Below, in pieces: positions 46,273-55,900 of a stretch of 64,000 bases of DNA (position 1 is its first letter; every line of letters starts with the position of its first letter). The position numbers and the translations under genes were made by a program. The DNA comes from an uncultured Clostridium sp. (lineage in GTDB: Bacteria; Bacillota; Clostridia; Lachnospirales; Lachnospiraceae). The notes below the pieces were generated by a model, which worked only from the letters and a program-made list of their open reading frames with translations, ran no database searches and was not told the origin of the DNA. Location of the stretch: NCBI GenBank assembly GCA_947178445.1, contig CAMWYJ010000001.1, forward strand, positions 62,001 through 126,000. Reading direction: 5' to 3'.

Positions 46273-48618
46273 CTATTTATCAGCCACTGATAAATACGTC
46301 TTTATCCTGTACCATTTTCCATTCGTATCTATGGTAACCGCTCCACTATCCTTTGTCAAATAAATCTTATCTGAGTATTGCAAAAGACGTCTTACCACCT
46401 CTTTAGCCGGATGGCCATATCCATTTTTCTCTGCCACAGAAACAAGCGACACCTCTGGTGCTATATTTTTTAAAAATATAGCAGAAGATGATGTATCTGA
46501 ACCATGGTGAGCAACCTTTAATACTTCTATATTATATTGTCCAAGATGTTCCTGCTCTACCAACCGCTCCTCTGCCATACGATCAATGTCACCGGTAAAC
46601 AGCATATCAAAATCCTTATAACTCACAAGAAATACCAGGCTTGCAGTATTTTTGTCTGCATAATCCCCATACTCCGGATTCAGGCACTTAAAAGAAATCG
46701 CTCCAAGCTGTAAATGATCACCAGCCCCCATATAGATTACTTCTGTCTGACCTTCCTTCGCCTTTTGTTCTAACACCCTGTATGCTTCATCCGGATTCGC
46801 TATGGCCGGCAAAACCAGATGCTTTATCTGTGTATCACCGTCCTGCAAAAGCTCTAAAATTCCACTATAGTGATCTTTGTCACTATGGGATACAAATACA
46901 TAATCCAGCTTTTCCGTCCCAAAATACCGCACTGTATTGTTTAAAACATATTTCCCAAGTTTATTCTTTGTACTGCTGCCTCCATCCATTAATATATGTA
47001 AATATTCCGGTGTCCGTATATAAAAACCATCTCCCTGCCCAACATCCATCATGCATATTTTCAAATTCCCGGGTATCCTTTGTACTGCAAATAATAAACC
47101 AAATGACACCACATAGCACCATACTTGAAGTTTCTTTCCGAACCGAATGTTTTTCTCCTTGTATTGACCTAAGAGGAATATGCCTAATAATATATAATAC
47201 ATGACAATAAACCAAACAGACGGTCTGCCCATACAAAATGTATGAAACGGTAAATACCCGATTCCCTCACAAAGCAGCTTATACAACCTAAAAATCCAAA
47301 CTGCCGGCATTGCAAATAACTGTCCTGCCGCCAAAGAGAACAGACCGATAAGACCACAAAAAATCAGACATGCAAGCAAAATGCTCATCAGCGGCACTAC
47401 TATTATATTCAACCAAACGCCCCAAACCGGTATCTCATAAAAAAACCATAACAGGGCAGGCAGTGTTACGATCTGTACACTTATACTAACAGTCAGACCG
47501 CTAAGCCACCAGGGGATGTTTTTAAAATACATATTCCATACAGGAACGAACCATGTAATGCCAAGAACCGCTCCAAAGGAAAGTAAAAAGCCCGCCTGAA
47601 ACATCTGGTAAGGATTCCTAATCAGCATAACAAGCAATGCCAATGCAATTGCCGATTGTATATCATACCGTCGTCCGGTAACTTCTGCCCCGATCATGAC
47701 AAGCAGCATAATCACTGCCCGCAGGGTTGACCCGGAAAGTCCTGTCATCATACCATAAAGTATGATAAACCCTCCACCTAATATAGCCGCCACTCCAAAG
47801 CTGCCGCTTTTTCTCCGAAGAAACTGGTAAATGGTACCTCCGATCATTGCTATATGTAGTCCCGATATGGCAATCAAATGTGCGATTCCGTTTTTCTGGT
47901 AAAGCTCTTTGATATCCGAATCCAAGTCTGCTTTATCTCCTAGCACCATCGCACTGGCCAATGATGCATTTTCCTCATCAAACAGCTTCTGATATATATC
48001 ACTAAGCCTTCTTTGCAGCAAAAATAATACCGCTTTTATTGATACTTTTTTCCCACTTCTCTTCTTAAGTTGAGCATCTTTTACTTTTATAAATATCCCA
48101 TTGCCGTACTGATATTTTTCTTCATCATATCCTCCAGGATTTGTAGCACGGTTAAACCTTGCCGCTGTTCCCTCAATTTCAATATACTCTCCCGGCATCA
48201 CATCCGTATTTTTTATACTTGTAAGCACATTCATGCTACAGCTTTTTCCATTTATCGCATCTGCTTTTACAACATATTGTATCATCTCTTCTTTCTCTGT
48301 GCGTTTTTGAACAACTCCTTCCACATATACCCTGGTATCCGCAAATTGCTCACAAAAATAAATTTTTCCTTTCACATGCGACATACTCACTATACCCAAT
48401 AAAAAGAATATACCGCCAATCCACCATACCCAATTCTTTTGATTCGTCAGACTATGGTGGTATTTTGCTTCTTTCTTAAAGTTACAAAATGCCGTAACAG
48501 CAGTAAAAAATCCTGCCATTCCGGCAATCCCAATAACCAGTTGACTTATTAAGAATCCATATCCCAGCACCTCTCCAAGCACAAACAAGATAACCCAATA
48601 AATCATTGGTCTTTTCAA
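46273..48618 (-). CDS. comEC: DNA-uptake channel protein ComEC/Rec2
   Basis: A 781-residue polytopic protein. An N-terminal DUF4131/OB region is followed by the competence membrane core (NGIAHLIAISGLHIAMIGG, SGSTLRAVIMLLVM) and a C-terminal metallo-beta-lactamase domain (MMDVGQGDGFYI, HSDKDHYSG, ADKNTASLVFLVSY, FTGDIDRMAE, KVAHHGSDTSSS). ComEC passes single-stranded DNA across the membrane; the beta-lactamase part is thought to degrade the other strand. The start is TTG at 48618 with AAGGAG about 11 bp upstream; the first ATG is four codons in. Confidence 0.93.
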   Translation of the reverse strand: MKRPMIYWVILFVLGEVLGYGFLISQLVIGIAGMAGFFTAVTAFCNFKKEAKYHHSLTNQKNWVWWIGGIFFLLGIVSMSHVKGKIYFCEQFADTRVYVEGVVQKRTEKEEMIQYVVKADAINGKSCSMNVLTSIKNTDVMPGEYIEIEGTAARFNRATNPGGYDEEKYQYGNGIFIKVKDAQLKKRSGKKVSIKAVLFLLQRRLSDIYQKLFDEENASLASAMVLGDKADLDSDIKELYQKNGIAHLIAISGLHIAMIGGTIYQFLRRKSGSFGVAAILGGGFIILYGMMTGLSGSTLRAVIMLLVMIGAEVTGRRYDIQSAIALALLVMLIRNPYQMFQAGFLLSFGAVLGITWFVPVWNMYFKNIPWWLSGLTVSISVQIVTLPALLWFFYEIPVWGVWLNIIVVPLMSILLACLIFCGLIGLFSLAAGQLFAMPAVWIFRLYKLLCEGIGYLPFHTFCMGRPSVWFIVMYYILLGIFLLGQYKEKNIRFGKKLQVWCYVVSFGLLFAVQRIPGNLKICMMDVGQGDGFYIRTPEYLHILMDGGSSTKNKLGKYVLNNTVRYFGTEKLDYVFVSHSDKDHYSGILELLQDGDTQIKHLVLPAIANPDEAYRVLEQKAKEGQTEVIYMGAGDHLQLGAISFKCLNPEYGDYADKNTASLVFLVSYKDFDMLFTGDIDRMAEERLVEQEHLGQYNIEVLKVAHHGSDTSSSAIFLKNIAPEVSLVSVAEKNGYGHPAKEVVRRLLQYSDKIYLTKDSGAVTIDTNGKWYRIKTYLSVADK

Positions 48619-48706
48619 CTATTAATAATCTCCTTTTCCATCTATCTTTTCATTCTGTTTCACCCAATAATAACCCGATGGACTTTCCGCAAACTGCACG
48701 CCGCCA

Positions 48707-49696
48707 TTATCCTTCCTTCAATGCATCTTCAGATTCCGTCTCTTTGTCCGGCACCTGTTCAATCAAATCAAGGTTTCGCTCAAATAAAGAATCAAATGGC
48801 ATCGTTTCCCGGAAAAATGCCTGTTTTTCACCGTTCCTTAAAAATTGTACCTTCGATACGGTGGGAAGCTCCACTAACGAATTCACAATAGAATACACAA
48901 TAATATCATTTTTCATAGGGTTATCCGTATTATAAAATTCATCGCTAAAATCTACATAACAAATACTATCCTTAACAGAAATATTCCGTATGGTCGTTTC
49001 CTCTGACACCGTGGCCTGATATCCTTCCTGTTTCGGACCTTCAATTAATGCGCCAACCACAATCTCTGCTAAAGAAGTATTATTGGAGATTTCTACGGAT
49101 TTATGGTATTCCTTCAGGCTCTCTCCATCCGGTGTTGCAAAATATAAAACAATATTTCCTTTTTGCTGATAACCATTGCTATTGCCAAAGGACATTGCAA
49201 ATGAATCTCCATCAAAATTCTCTACTACAGTAGCTGTCTCTACATCAGCGTTTGTCAAATCTGTAAGTGCAATTGCAACCTTATCAATCCCCTCAAGCTG
49301 TAATAAGGTCTTTGTGACACATGCCTTAAAAAACAACAGGGAATCTGCCTTTACTTCATCATATAAAATATTAAACGAAACGATCATCCTTTGATGTCCT
49401 GCTTCATACTCACTGGATACAAATTCCACACCGGAAGGAATTGTTGTCTGTATTTCTGCATTTTCAGTCCCTTGGGTAAAATACGCCATAATCTCATCCG
49501 CGTTTTCTGTCTCAGATGCTGCCGGCTTAATCCGATATACCTGTTTTTCCACATCGGTCAGATCAGAATTTACATAGTATATATATATTTCATTTTGAGA
49601 CAATACCTGTTCTGTTGTCTGCTCTGTTTCACTTTGTCCACAGGCTGTCAAAACCAGACACAGTGTACATATTAAGATATATTTGAATTGTTTCAT
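48707..49696 (-). CDS. GerMN-domain lipoprotein
   Basis: A 329-residue lipoprotein: signal MKQFKYILICTLCLVLTAC with lipobox LTAC (Cys19). The second half contains a GerMN (sporulation/spore germination) domain: NIVLYFATPDGESL, LAEIVVGALIEGPKQEG, ISVKDSICYVDFSDEFY, YSIVNSLVELPTVSKVQF. The first half (IYYVNSDLTDVEKQVYRI ...) looks like a second, diverged GerMN copy, as in B. subtilis GerM. It directly follows the histidine kinase gene, recalling LpqB, the GerMN lipoprotein of actinobacterial mtrA-mtrB-lpqB. A modulator of the kinase is therefore a reasonable hypothesis; a sporulation role is the alternative. Confidence 0.85.
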   Translation of the reverse strand: MKQFKYILICTLCLVLTACGQSETEQTTEQVLSQNEIYIYYVNSDLTDVEKQVYRIKPAASETENADEIMAYFTQGTENAEIQTTIPSGVEFVSSEYEAGHQRMIVSFNILYDEVKADSLLFFKACVTKTLLQLEGIDKVAIALTDLTNADVETATVVENFDGDSFAMSFGNSNGYQQKGNIVLYFATPDGESLKEYHKSVEISNNTSLAEIVVGALIEGPKQEGYQATVSEETTIRNISVKDSICYVDFSDEFYNTDNPMKNDIIVYSIVNSLVELPTVSKVQFLRNGEKQAFFRETMPFDSLFERNLDLIEQVPDKETESEDALKEG

Positions 49697-49708
49697 CTCA
49701 TCACCCAT

Positions 49709-51049
49709 CTAATTTACATATTTCAGTGGTATCCGAACCGTAAAGGTTGTGCCCTCACCGGGCTCCGAATAAAGCTTAATCGCACCTTTATGCATAAGAA
49801 TTGCATTTCTCGTAATTGCAAGACCCAGACCGGTGCCTCCGGTTTCCCGGCTCCGCGCCTTATCTACCCGGTAAAAACGCTCAAATACCTGGGATTGACA
49901 TTCCTCCGGTATTCCTACACCGTTATCCTGTACCTTTACATAGAAAAACTTGTGGTCTGCATTCAGCGAAACATGAACATTGCCACCATCATTATTATAC
50001 TTTACTGCATTTTCAATCAGGTTCGACAAAGCTAAAGATAATTTCACCTCGTCAACTTCACCAACAACCTCTCGAAAGCTTTCAAACACAACCTCGATAT
50101 TTCGCTTTGCTGCAATCGGTTTAATCCGCTTTAACAAAAGTTCCAGCAAGACATTAATATTTACCGGCTCAATGTTTAAAGCAGCCGCTTTTTTATCCAT
50201 TTTAACCAATGTCAGCAAATCATTAATTATCTTATTTTCACGGTCAATCTCTTCCACCATATCTGACATAAATTCCCGGTACATCTGCGCCGGCACATCT
50301 TCCTGCATCAGCAGGGAATCGGCTAATACCTTCATGGAAGTAATTGGTGTTTTTAATTCATGAGACACATTCGAAACAAATTCCTGTCTTGATGTCTCTA
50401 ATAACTGCATCCTGTTGATCAGTCCATTAAAAGAATCAATTAACTGTGATAATTCTGTATACTTACTCCTAATCTGAAGGTCTTCTAAGTGTCCATCATC
50501 TAATTCCTTAATTTTTCTGTTTAATATCTTTACGTCACGTACACTTAAATTACAGATGATAAATGCTGCCGCAACCGCTAAAAAAGAAAACAACAATACA
50601 AGGATATTTGCCCGGGAAGCAATATACGCATTTGTTCCCTCGATATCCTTCAATGAAACGGTAGCAATCATTGCACCATATATCACTTTATCTGCGTTGG
50701 CAATCGGAATAATAATCTCTGCATAGTTATCGATCATACGGATATTCTTATCCTTTTCCTCCCGCATGATGTGAAGTACTTCATCATAAACTATGTAATT
50801 ACCCTGATCAATGGTATACGTGTCTTTTACAATCCGGTAACTGGAATCGATGACAAGAATCCTTCCCTCCCATACGTTTGCGAGCTGGTCGATCTCAACG
50901 TTCAGATTATCCTGCATAGAATCAATGGTAAATTGATTGACTAAAATCTGGTTTCCCAATATGCTGCATTGATTCTGAACGAGAGTAAGCTTCTCCTCAA
51001 TTGCCTTGTCATTATAGGACTTCTGCATCATCACATCAAATGCTGCCAT
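49709..51049 (-). CDS. Sensor histidine kinase (start probably upstream of the first ATG)
   Basis: 446 residues from the first ATG. Extracytoplasmic sensor region of about 120 residues, membrane helix (ILVLLFSFLAVAAAFIICNL), HAMP linker, HisKA box FVSNVSHELKTPITSMKV with the phospho-His, N box NLIENAVKYNN, G1 DNGVGIPEE and G2 GGTGLGLAI. An extracytoplasmic domain needs a first membrane helix. That helix is encoded in frame just upstream (51050-51121), ending KSLKVVVFLSFFFLIFLI, but no ATG, GTG or TTG precedes it before the regulator gene. A non-standard start (GTA or ATT codons are available) or a lost start is implied. Pairs with the adjacent regulator. Confidence 0.88.
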   Translation of the reverse strand: MAAFDVMMQKSYNDKAIEEKLTLVQNQCSILGNQILVNQFTIDSMQDNLNVEIDQLANVWEGRILVIDSSYRIVKDTYTIDQGNYIVYDEVLHIMREEKDKNIRMIDNYAEIIIPIANADKVIYGAMIATVSLKDIEGTNAYIASRANILVLLFSFLAVAAAFIICNLSVRDVKILNRKIKELDDGHLEDLQIRSKYTELSQLIDSFNGLINRMQLLETSRQEFVSNVSHELKTPITSMKVLADSLLMQEDVPAQMYREFMSDMVEEIDRENKIINDLLTLVKMDKKAAALNIEPVNINVLLELLLKRIKPIAAKRNIEVVFESFREVVGEVDEVKLSLALSNLIENAVKYNNDGGNVHVSLNADHKFFYVKVQDNGVGIPEECQSQVFERFYRVDKARSRETGGTGLGLAITRNAILMHKGAIKLYSEPGEGTTFTVRIPLKYVN

Positions 51050-51122
51050 AATAAGGAATATAAGGAAAAAAAAGGACAGAAATACAACAACCTTAAGACT
51101 TTTTAAGGGATTGGTTTTTACT

Positions 51123-51809
51123 CTATTTCTTAAAATAATAACCCACTCCCCACTTTGTCTGAATATACTTTGGTTCTCCAGGGTTTGTTTCCACCTTTTC
51201 CCGAAGACGTCTCACATGTACATCCACTGTACGTCCATCTCCTAATGTATCACTTCCCCAAACCTCCCTTAACAGATCATCTCTTGAATATACTTTGTTT
51301 GGATGAAGCAGCAATAAAGTCAAGATATTAAACTCTTTTGCAGTCAGATTAATATCCTTACCTGCGATTGAAACTCTGCGGCTTTCTAACTCTATTGCCA
51401 TATCCCCTTCTACCAGGCGCTTTGGCTTCTCTGCCGATACATCTTTTTTCTTATTTCTCCGGATAATAGCCTTAATCCGTGCTTTTACTTCAAGAATATT
51501 AAATGGTTTTGTAATATAATCATCTGCGCCATATTCAAGGCCTAAAATCTTATCCATATCTTCACCCTTTGCGGTGAGCATGATAATTGGCACATCTGAA
51601 AATTCACGTATCGCCTGGCATACTTCAAAACCAGACAAGCCTGGCAGCATAACATCTAACAAAATGATATCAAAATCATTATTCTTTGCAAGCTCTAATG
51701 CCTCTTCTCCATCGTAAGCAGAAGTCACAACCATTTCATCCTGCTCTAATGAAAATTTAATTCCCTTTACAATCAACTTCTCATCATCGACTACCAATAC
51801 TTTTTTCAT
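51123..51809 (-). CDS. OmpR/PhoB-family response regulator
   Basis: A 228-residue regulator: receiver domain KKVLVVDDEKLIVKGIKF, phospho-Asp in DIILLDVMLPGLSGFE, IIMLTAKGED, and Lys in YITKPFNILEVKARI. The C-terminal winged helix has LTAKEFNILTLLLLHPNKVYSRDDLL (consecutive segments) and GRTVDVHVRRLREKVE. It is similar in type to WalR/PhoP/MtrA. SD AGGAG is 7 bp from the ATG at 51809. First gene of the regulator-kinase-GerMN lipoprotein trio between comEA and comEC; target genes are unknown. Confidence 0.93.
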   Translation of the reverse strand: MKKVLVVDDEKLIVKGIKFSLEQDEMVVTSAYDGEEALELAKNNDFDIILLDVMLPGLSGFEVCQAIREFSDVPIIMLTAKGEDMDKILGLEYGADDYITKPFNILEVKARIKAIIRRNKKKDVSAEKPKRLVEGDMAIELESRRVSIAGKDINLTAKEFNILTLLLLHPNKVYSRDDLLREVWGSDTLGDGRTVDVHVRRLREKVETNPGEPKYIQTKWGVGYYFKK

Positions 51810-51991
51810 TCTTAATCTCCTATCTATCTGCAAAAAGCTCCTTGCTTTTATATTTCCCTGTCATCCACTATCTTATATCAAATCATTTTACACAATAGCT
51901 TATCATGAAACATTCTGCCTAACCGCCAAATGCACATTGTTATCCGGCATATGCGGGAACATGCCAGCCGCCTGCAAATAGACCAACCAGA

Positions 51992-52612
51992 CTAAGACAC
52001 CTTGATTCCTTCCTTAATCTTATTGTATACGCCTTCCTTAATACCTGGAATTTCCATCAAGCCCTCAATACTCTCAAAATCACCATGTTCTTCCCGGTAC
52101 TTTATGATCGTCTCTGCTTTTGACTCTCCAATGCCTGGCAAAGTCATAAGTTCTTCCCTTGATGCAGTATTGATATTGACCTTTCCGTCAGTCCTGTCCT
52201 CTCCCACAGCTTTGGAATCTTCCATACTCCATTCTTCATCAACACCGGGAACATACAGTGTTTGTCCATCCGTCATATGCTCTGCCTGATTAAGCGCCTC
52301 CCCACGTCCATTCTCCGAAATACCGCCGGCAAGGGCAATCGCATCGCAGACCCTAGCCTGCTCATCTAAAGCATATACACCTGGATTTACCACATGACCG
52401 CAGACATATACATAAATGCTGTCTGTCTCCGGCTTCTTCTCCTCCATCTCTGTGGTTCCCGCAGGCTGTGTTTCTCCTGCCGTACCGTCAGAATCCACCT
52501 CATCGAAGACAGCTTTCTCTTTCACTGTCATTTGGACTTCTCCATTGCTGCATCCACATAAGACACAAACAGCCACTAGCATCCCTAACATAAATATTTT
52601 ATTGTACTTCAT
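51992..52612 (-). CDS. comEA: Competence protein ComEA, lipoprotein form
   Basis: A 206-residue DNA receptor. The N-terminus is MKYNKIFMLGMLVAVCVLCGC with a lipobox-like LCGC (Cys21). A Thr/Glu-rich linker, an SLBB domain (IYVYVCGHVVNPGVYAL ... GQTLYVPG) and a C-terminal helix-hairpin-helix pair (VNINTASREELMTLPGIGESKAETIIKYR ... GLMEIPGIKEGVYNKIKEGI, in segments) follow. B. subtilis ComEA is anchored by a transmembrane helix, so lipid anchoring would be a variant. SD AGGAGG is 7 bp before the ATG at 52612. It would bind incoming DNA for ComEC. Confidence 0.9.
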   Translation of the reverse strand: MKYNKIFMLGMLVAVCVLCGCSNGEVQMTVKEKAVFDEVDSDGTAGETQPAGTTEMEEKKPETDSIYVYVCGHVVNPGVYALDEQARVCDAIALAGGISENGRGEALNQAEHMTDGQTLYVPGVDEEWSMEDSKAVGEDRTDGKVNINTASREELMTLPGIGESKAETIIKYREEHGDFESIEGLMEIPGIKEGVYNKIKEGIKVS

Positions 52613-52853
52613 AAACACTCCTCCTAAATCTACTATCCGGAGTGTAATGTATAAAAATGAGATAAAATAAGATATGTCCTTATCATAACGAAAAAATCAA
52701 CAATTTACAACCTCTTTTTTTTGCCATTTTCATAATTTAAGGATTTTTAAGATTCCCATTCTTTGCAAAACAGCTTTCCTTCGCAAATTGTACAGGGCAC
52801 TGTACCAAACATATTTTATGCAATCAAACATTCAAAATAATTTCCTGTCACAT

Positions 52854-52890
52854 AAAAGCAGCCCCAGAATGATTTCCGGGGCTGCTTTTA
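52854..52890 (-). terminator. Terminator of the LRR protein gene
   Basis: A 12-bp perfect stem AAAAGCAGCCCC / GGGGCTGCTTTT (52854-52865 / 52878-52889) located 12 bp after the stop codon. A-tract and T-tract are both present, so it may work in both directions. Confidence 0.85.
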
Positions 52891-52901
52891 TTTGCAAAAG
52901 T

Positions 52902-55900
52902 TTATTTTTTAATCTTAACCGTCTTCTTTTGTCCTTTTCCTTTGAAAAGTTTCTTATATTTGTTATACTGCTTCTTTGGAACTTTAATAACGGCCTTCTT
53001 ATGAATATTCTTAAATGCATTTGATCCTACACTGCTTACTTTTGTGGACTTTACTGTAATGGTTTTCAGTTTATTACAGCCATAAAAAGCTTTTTTGCCA
53101 AGTTTCTTAAACTTATTTGGCAATGTAATTTTCGAAAGTACCAAACAGCCCTGGAATCCACTGCTTCCAATCTCTGTGAGTGCTGATTTCTTATAATCAA
53201 TCGTAACTGTCTTCAGCTTTTTACAGTTATAGAATGCTTTTGACTGAATCTTTTTTACTGCATTTGGAATCGTAATTTTTGTAAGTGCAGTACAATTCTG
53301 GAATGCACTTACTCCAATATCTGTCAGCTTTGAAGACTTCGCATTCAATGTAACTGTTTTTAAGTTTTTGCAGTTATTAAATGCATTTTTACCAATCTTC
53401 TCCACAGAGTTTGAAATGGTAACCGTTGTAAGGGAAGTACATCCCTTAAATGCCTCATTTTCAATAGCTTTAATATTATTACCCACCGTTACCGATGTAA
53501 TCTTTGTATTACCCTTAAATGCATTTGCATCAATTGCGGTTACCTTATATTGGATGCCGTCAACCTCCACCGTATCCGGAATCACAACATTCGTTCCCTG
53601 ACTGGCTGAACCTGCAACAAATTTGACTTCTCCCGGAGTATTCGCACTTCCGCCTTTCGTTACAGTAACTTTCTCTCCGGATGTCGTATTGACTGTGTTC
53701 TGTGTTGTACCCGGTGTCTGAGTACCTGTGCCACCTGTTGTTCCCGGTGTCTGAGTGCCTGTACCACCCGGTGTCTTCGTTGCATACAAAGTCAATATTA
53801 TCGTTGTCTTTGCTACACGCCCTGCCACCGACTGCTGTGCGGTAGCCGTAAAGGTTACTCTTTCATATGCAGAAACATATTTGTTAACCGTTACCGTTCC
53901 TTCCTCGTCAATGGACGCAATGTCCGGTTTATCGGATTCAAAGACAATTGGGTTGTTGGTATAAGTTTTAAAACTACTCATATCCTCTGCAGTTGCCTTC
54001 TGATTCAGCGTATTTGTATATTCCTTAAAAATATTAAAGGTTGTTCCCGGCTCTAATGCCTTATTATTATATTCGTTCGGAACCGAAAGGACGATCCGGT
54101 TGACATCTGCATTGACCTGATATGTATAGGTTCTCTCATATTCCGGATATGCTTTTGGATAAACCGTAATATGTGCCGTTCCAACTCCCTGCGCAACCAG
54201 ATAGAAAGTTTGTGCATTCACATTTGCCGAAACCTCTCCGGTACTGGTATTCTTTGTCGTTCCATTGATCTCTAATCCATTTTTCGTATCATAGGAAGTT
54301 TTGTTGGCACCTGAGCTCTTCCCCGGAATCAAAACATCCGGATTATCTGTTTTGACCACCAGATCGTAATTTTCAATATCTGCATAAGTGGCCTCGGAAT
54401 CCTTAATACTATACCAGCATTGTTTATATTTCTGTCCTCCTGCTGCCACCTGGAACGGATGGCTTGCGGTATCTGAAATCTCTGTTTTACGATCCTTGTC
54501 TTCGTATAAATATCCATTTGTTTCTACGTCCTTTACTACCACCTTATAGTCTGCCACAAATTTCGTTGCAGATACGGTACCACCATTTTGAAGATTGAAG
54601 GTAATACTGTTTGCGATAGAAAACGTAACCGGTTCCTTCGTTGCCTGTAATCCTTCCACCTGAACCGTATCTACCTTTTTCCTGTTCACGGTCGTATACA
54701 GGCTGCTCTGTGCAGTTGGCGTATAGTATGGCTCTGTCACCTTATACTGAGTCTCGTTTGACTGATGCACTTTAAAACATCCATCGGATAAGGATGCCTT
54801 GATGCCTAAGTAGGTATCGATTGTGTCAATCTCATCTGTTTTGTCTTTTCCAATCAAAATATAATTAAAGCCTGATTTGGACTGCGGACTTACATAATAA
54901 GGGAAATTCACTGTTCTGCCCTTTGGAATCACAATTGGTTCCTTCGGAGTATCCACAATCAACGTAATCGTGTAATTATTTTCAGAAGCCGTATAAGTGT
55001 TACTGACTGTCGCCATTTTAAATACATCCGTACTTACCGTAGTGGTCGATGCAAATTCCAACGTATGAAGCTTCGGACAGCTTGCAAGTGCATTGTCATT
55101 AATATAGGTAACCTCATCACCAAACGTCGCCTTTGTAAGATTCAGACAGCCCTGTAAAATGGTTCCGATTTCAGAAACCTTTGTTCCTTCCAGTTTAAAT
55201 ACTTCCAGACTGTTGTTGTTGCTAAACGCACTGTTCTCAATCTTTTCAAGCTTTGCGGCCTTTTCAAAATTAACAGAGGTAAGCCCTGCCTTGTTAAACG
55301 CATTTGAACCAATGCTCGTCAATGCCGGTCCAAAGACAACAGATCCTAATGAAGTAGCTTCACTAAATGCACTACTGCCAATCTTTTCCAAGGTGTCTGG
55401 TAATTGATACCCTGTCTTGAATACCAGATCACTGCATTTATAAAATGCATAGTTACCAATCTCTTTTACCTTTCCAAATCCAACGGTTGTAAGCCCTGTA
55501 CTTTCTGCGAATGCATAGGTTCCAATTGTTGGAACCGAATCCGATAATACCACCTTCTCCAAACGGGTATTTTTATAAAATGCATAATTGCCCATGGATG
55601 TACAGCTTGCAGGAATCGTAACTGTCACTTTATCATTACATAAAATGGAATCCGTAAATGCCTGTGTAAATGCATGTTCCTCAATCTTTGTGACCCCACC
55701 TAGATCAACGGAGGTTAACATTGTATATGCCGGTGCAGTATTCATCTGACCTTTACTTGCCATGAAAAATGTTCTCTTTCCAAGCGTATAAGCTGTTTTT
55801 GGCATTTTCACTGTTTCCAGATCAACACAGCCCTGAAATACACCCGGACACAGATTATCCAGTGCGCTTCCGTTACCGGTAGAGCCAATCGTGGTAAGCG

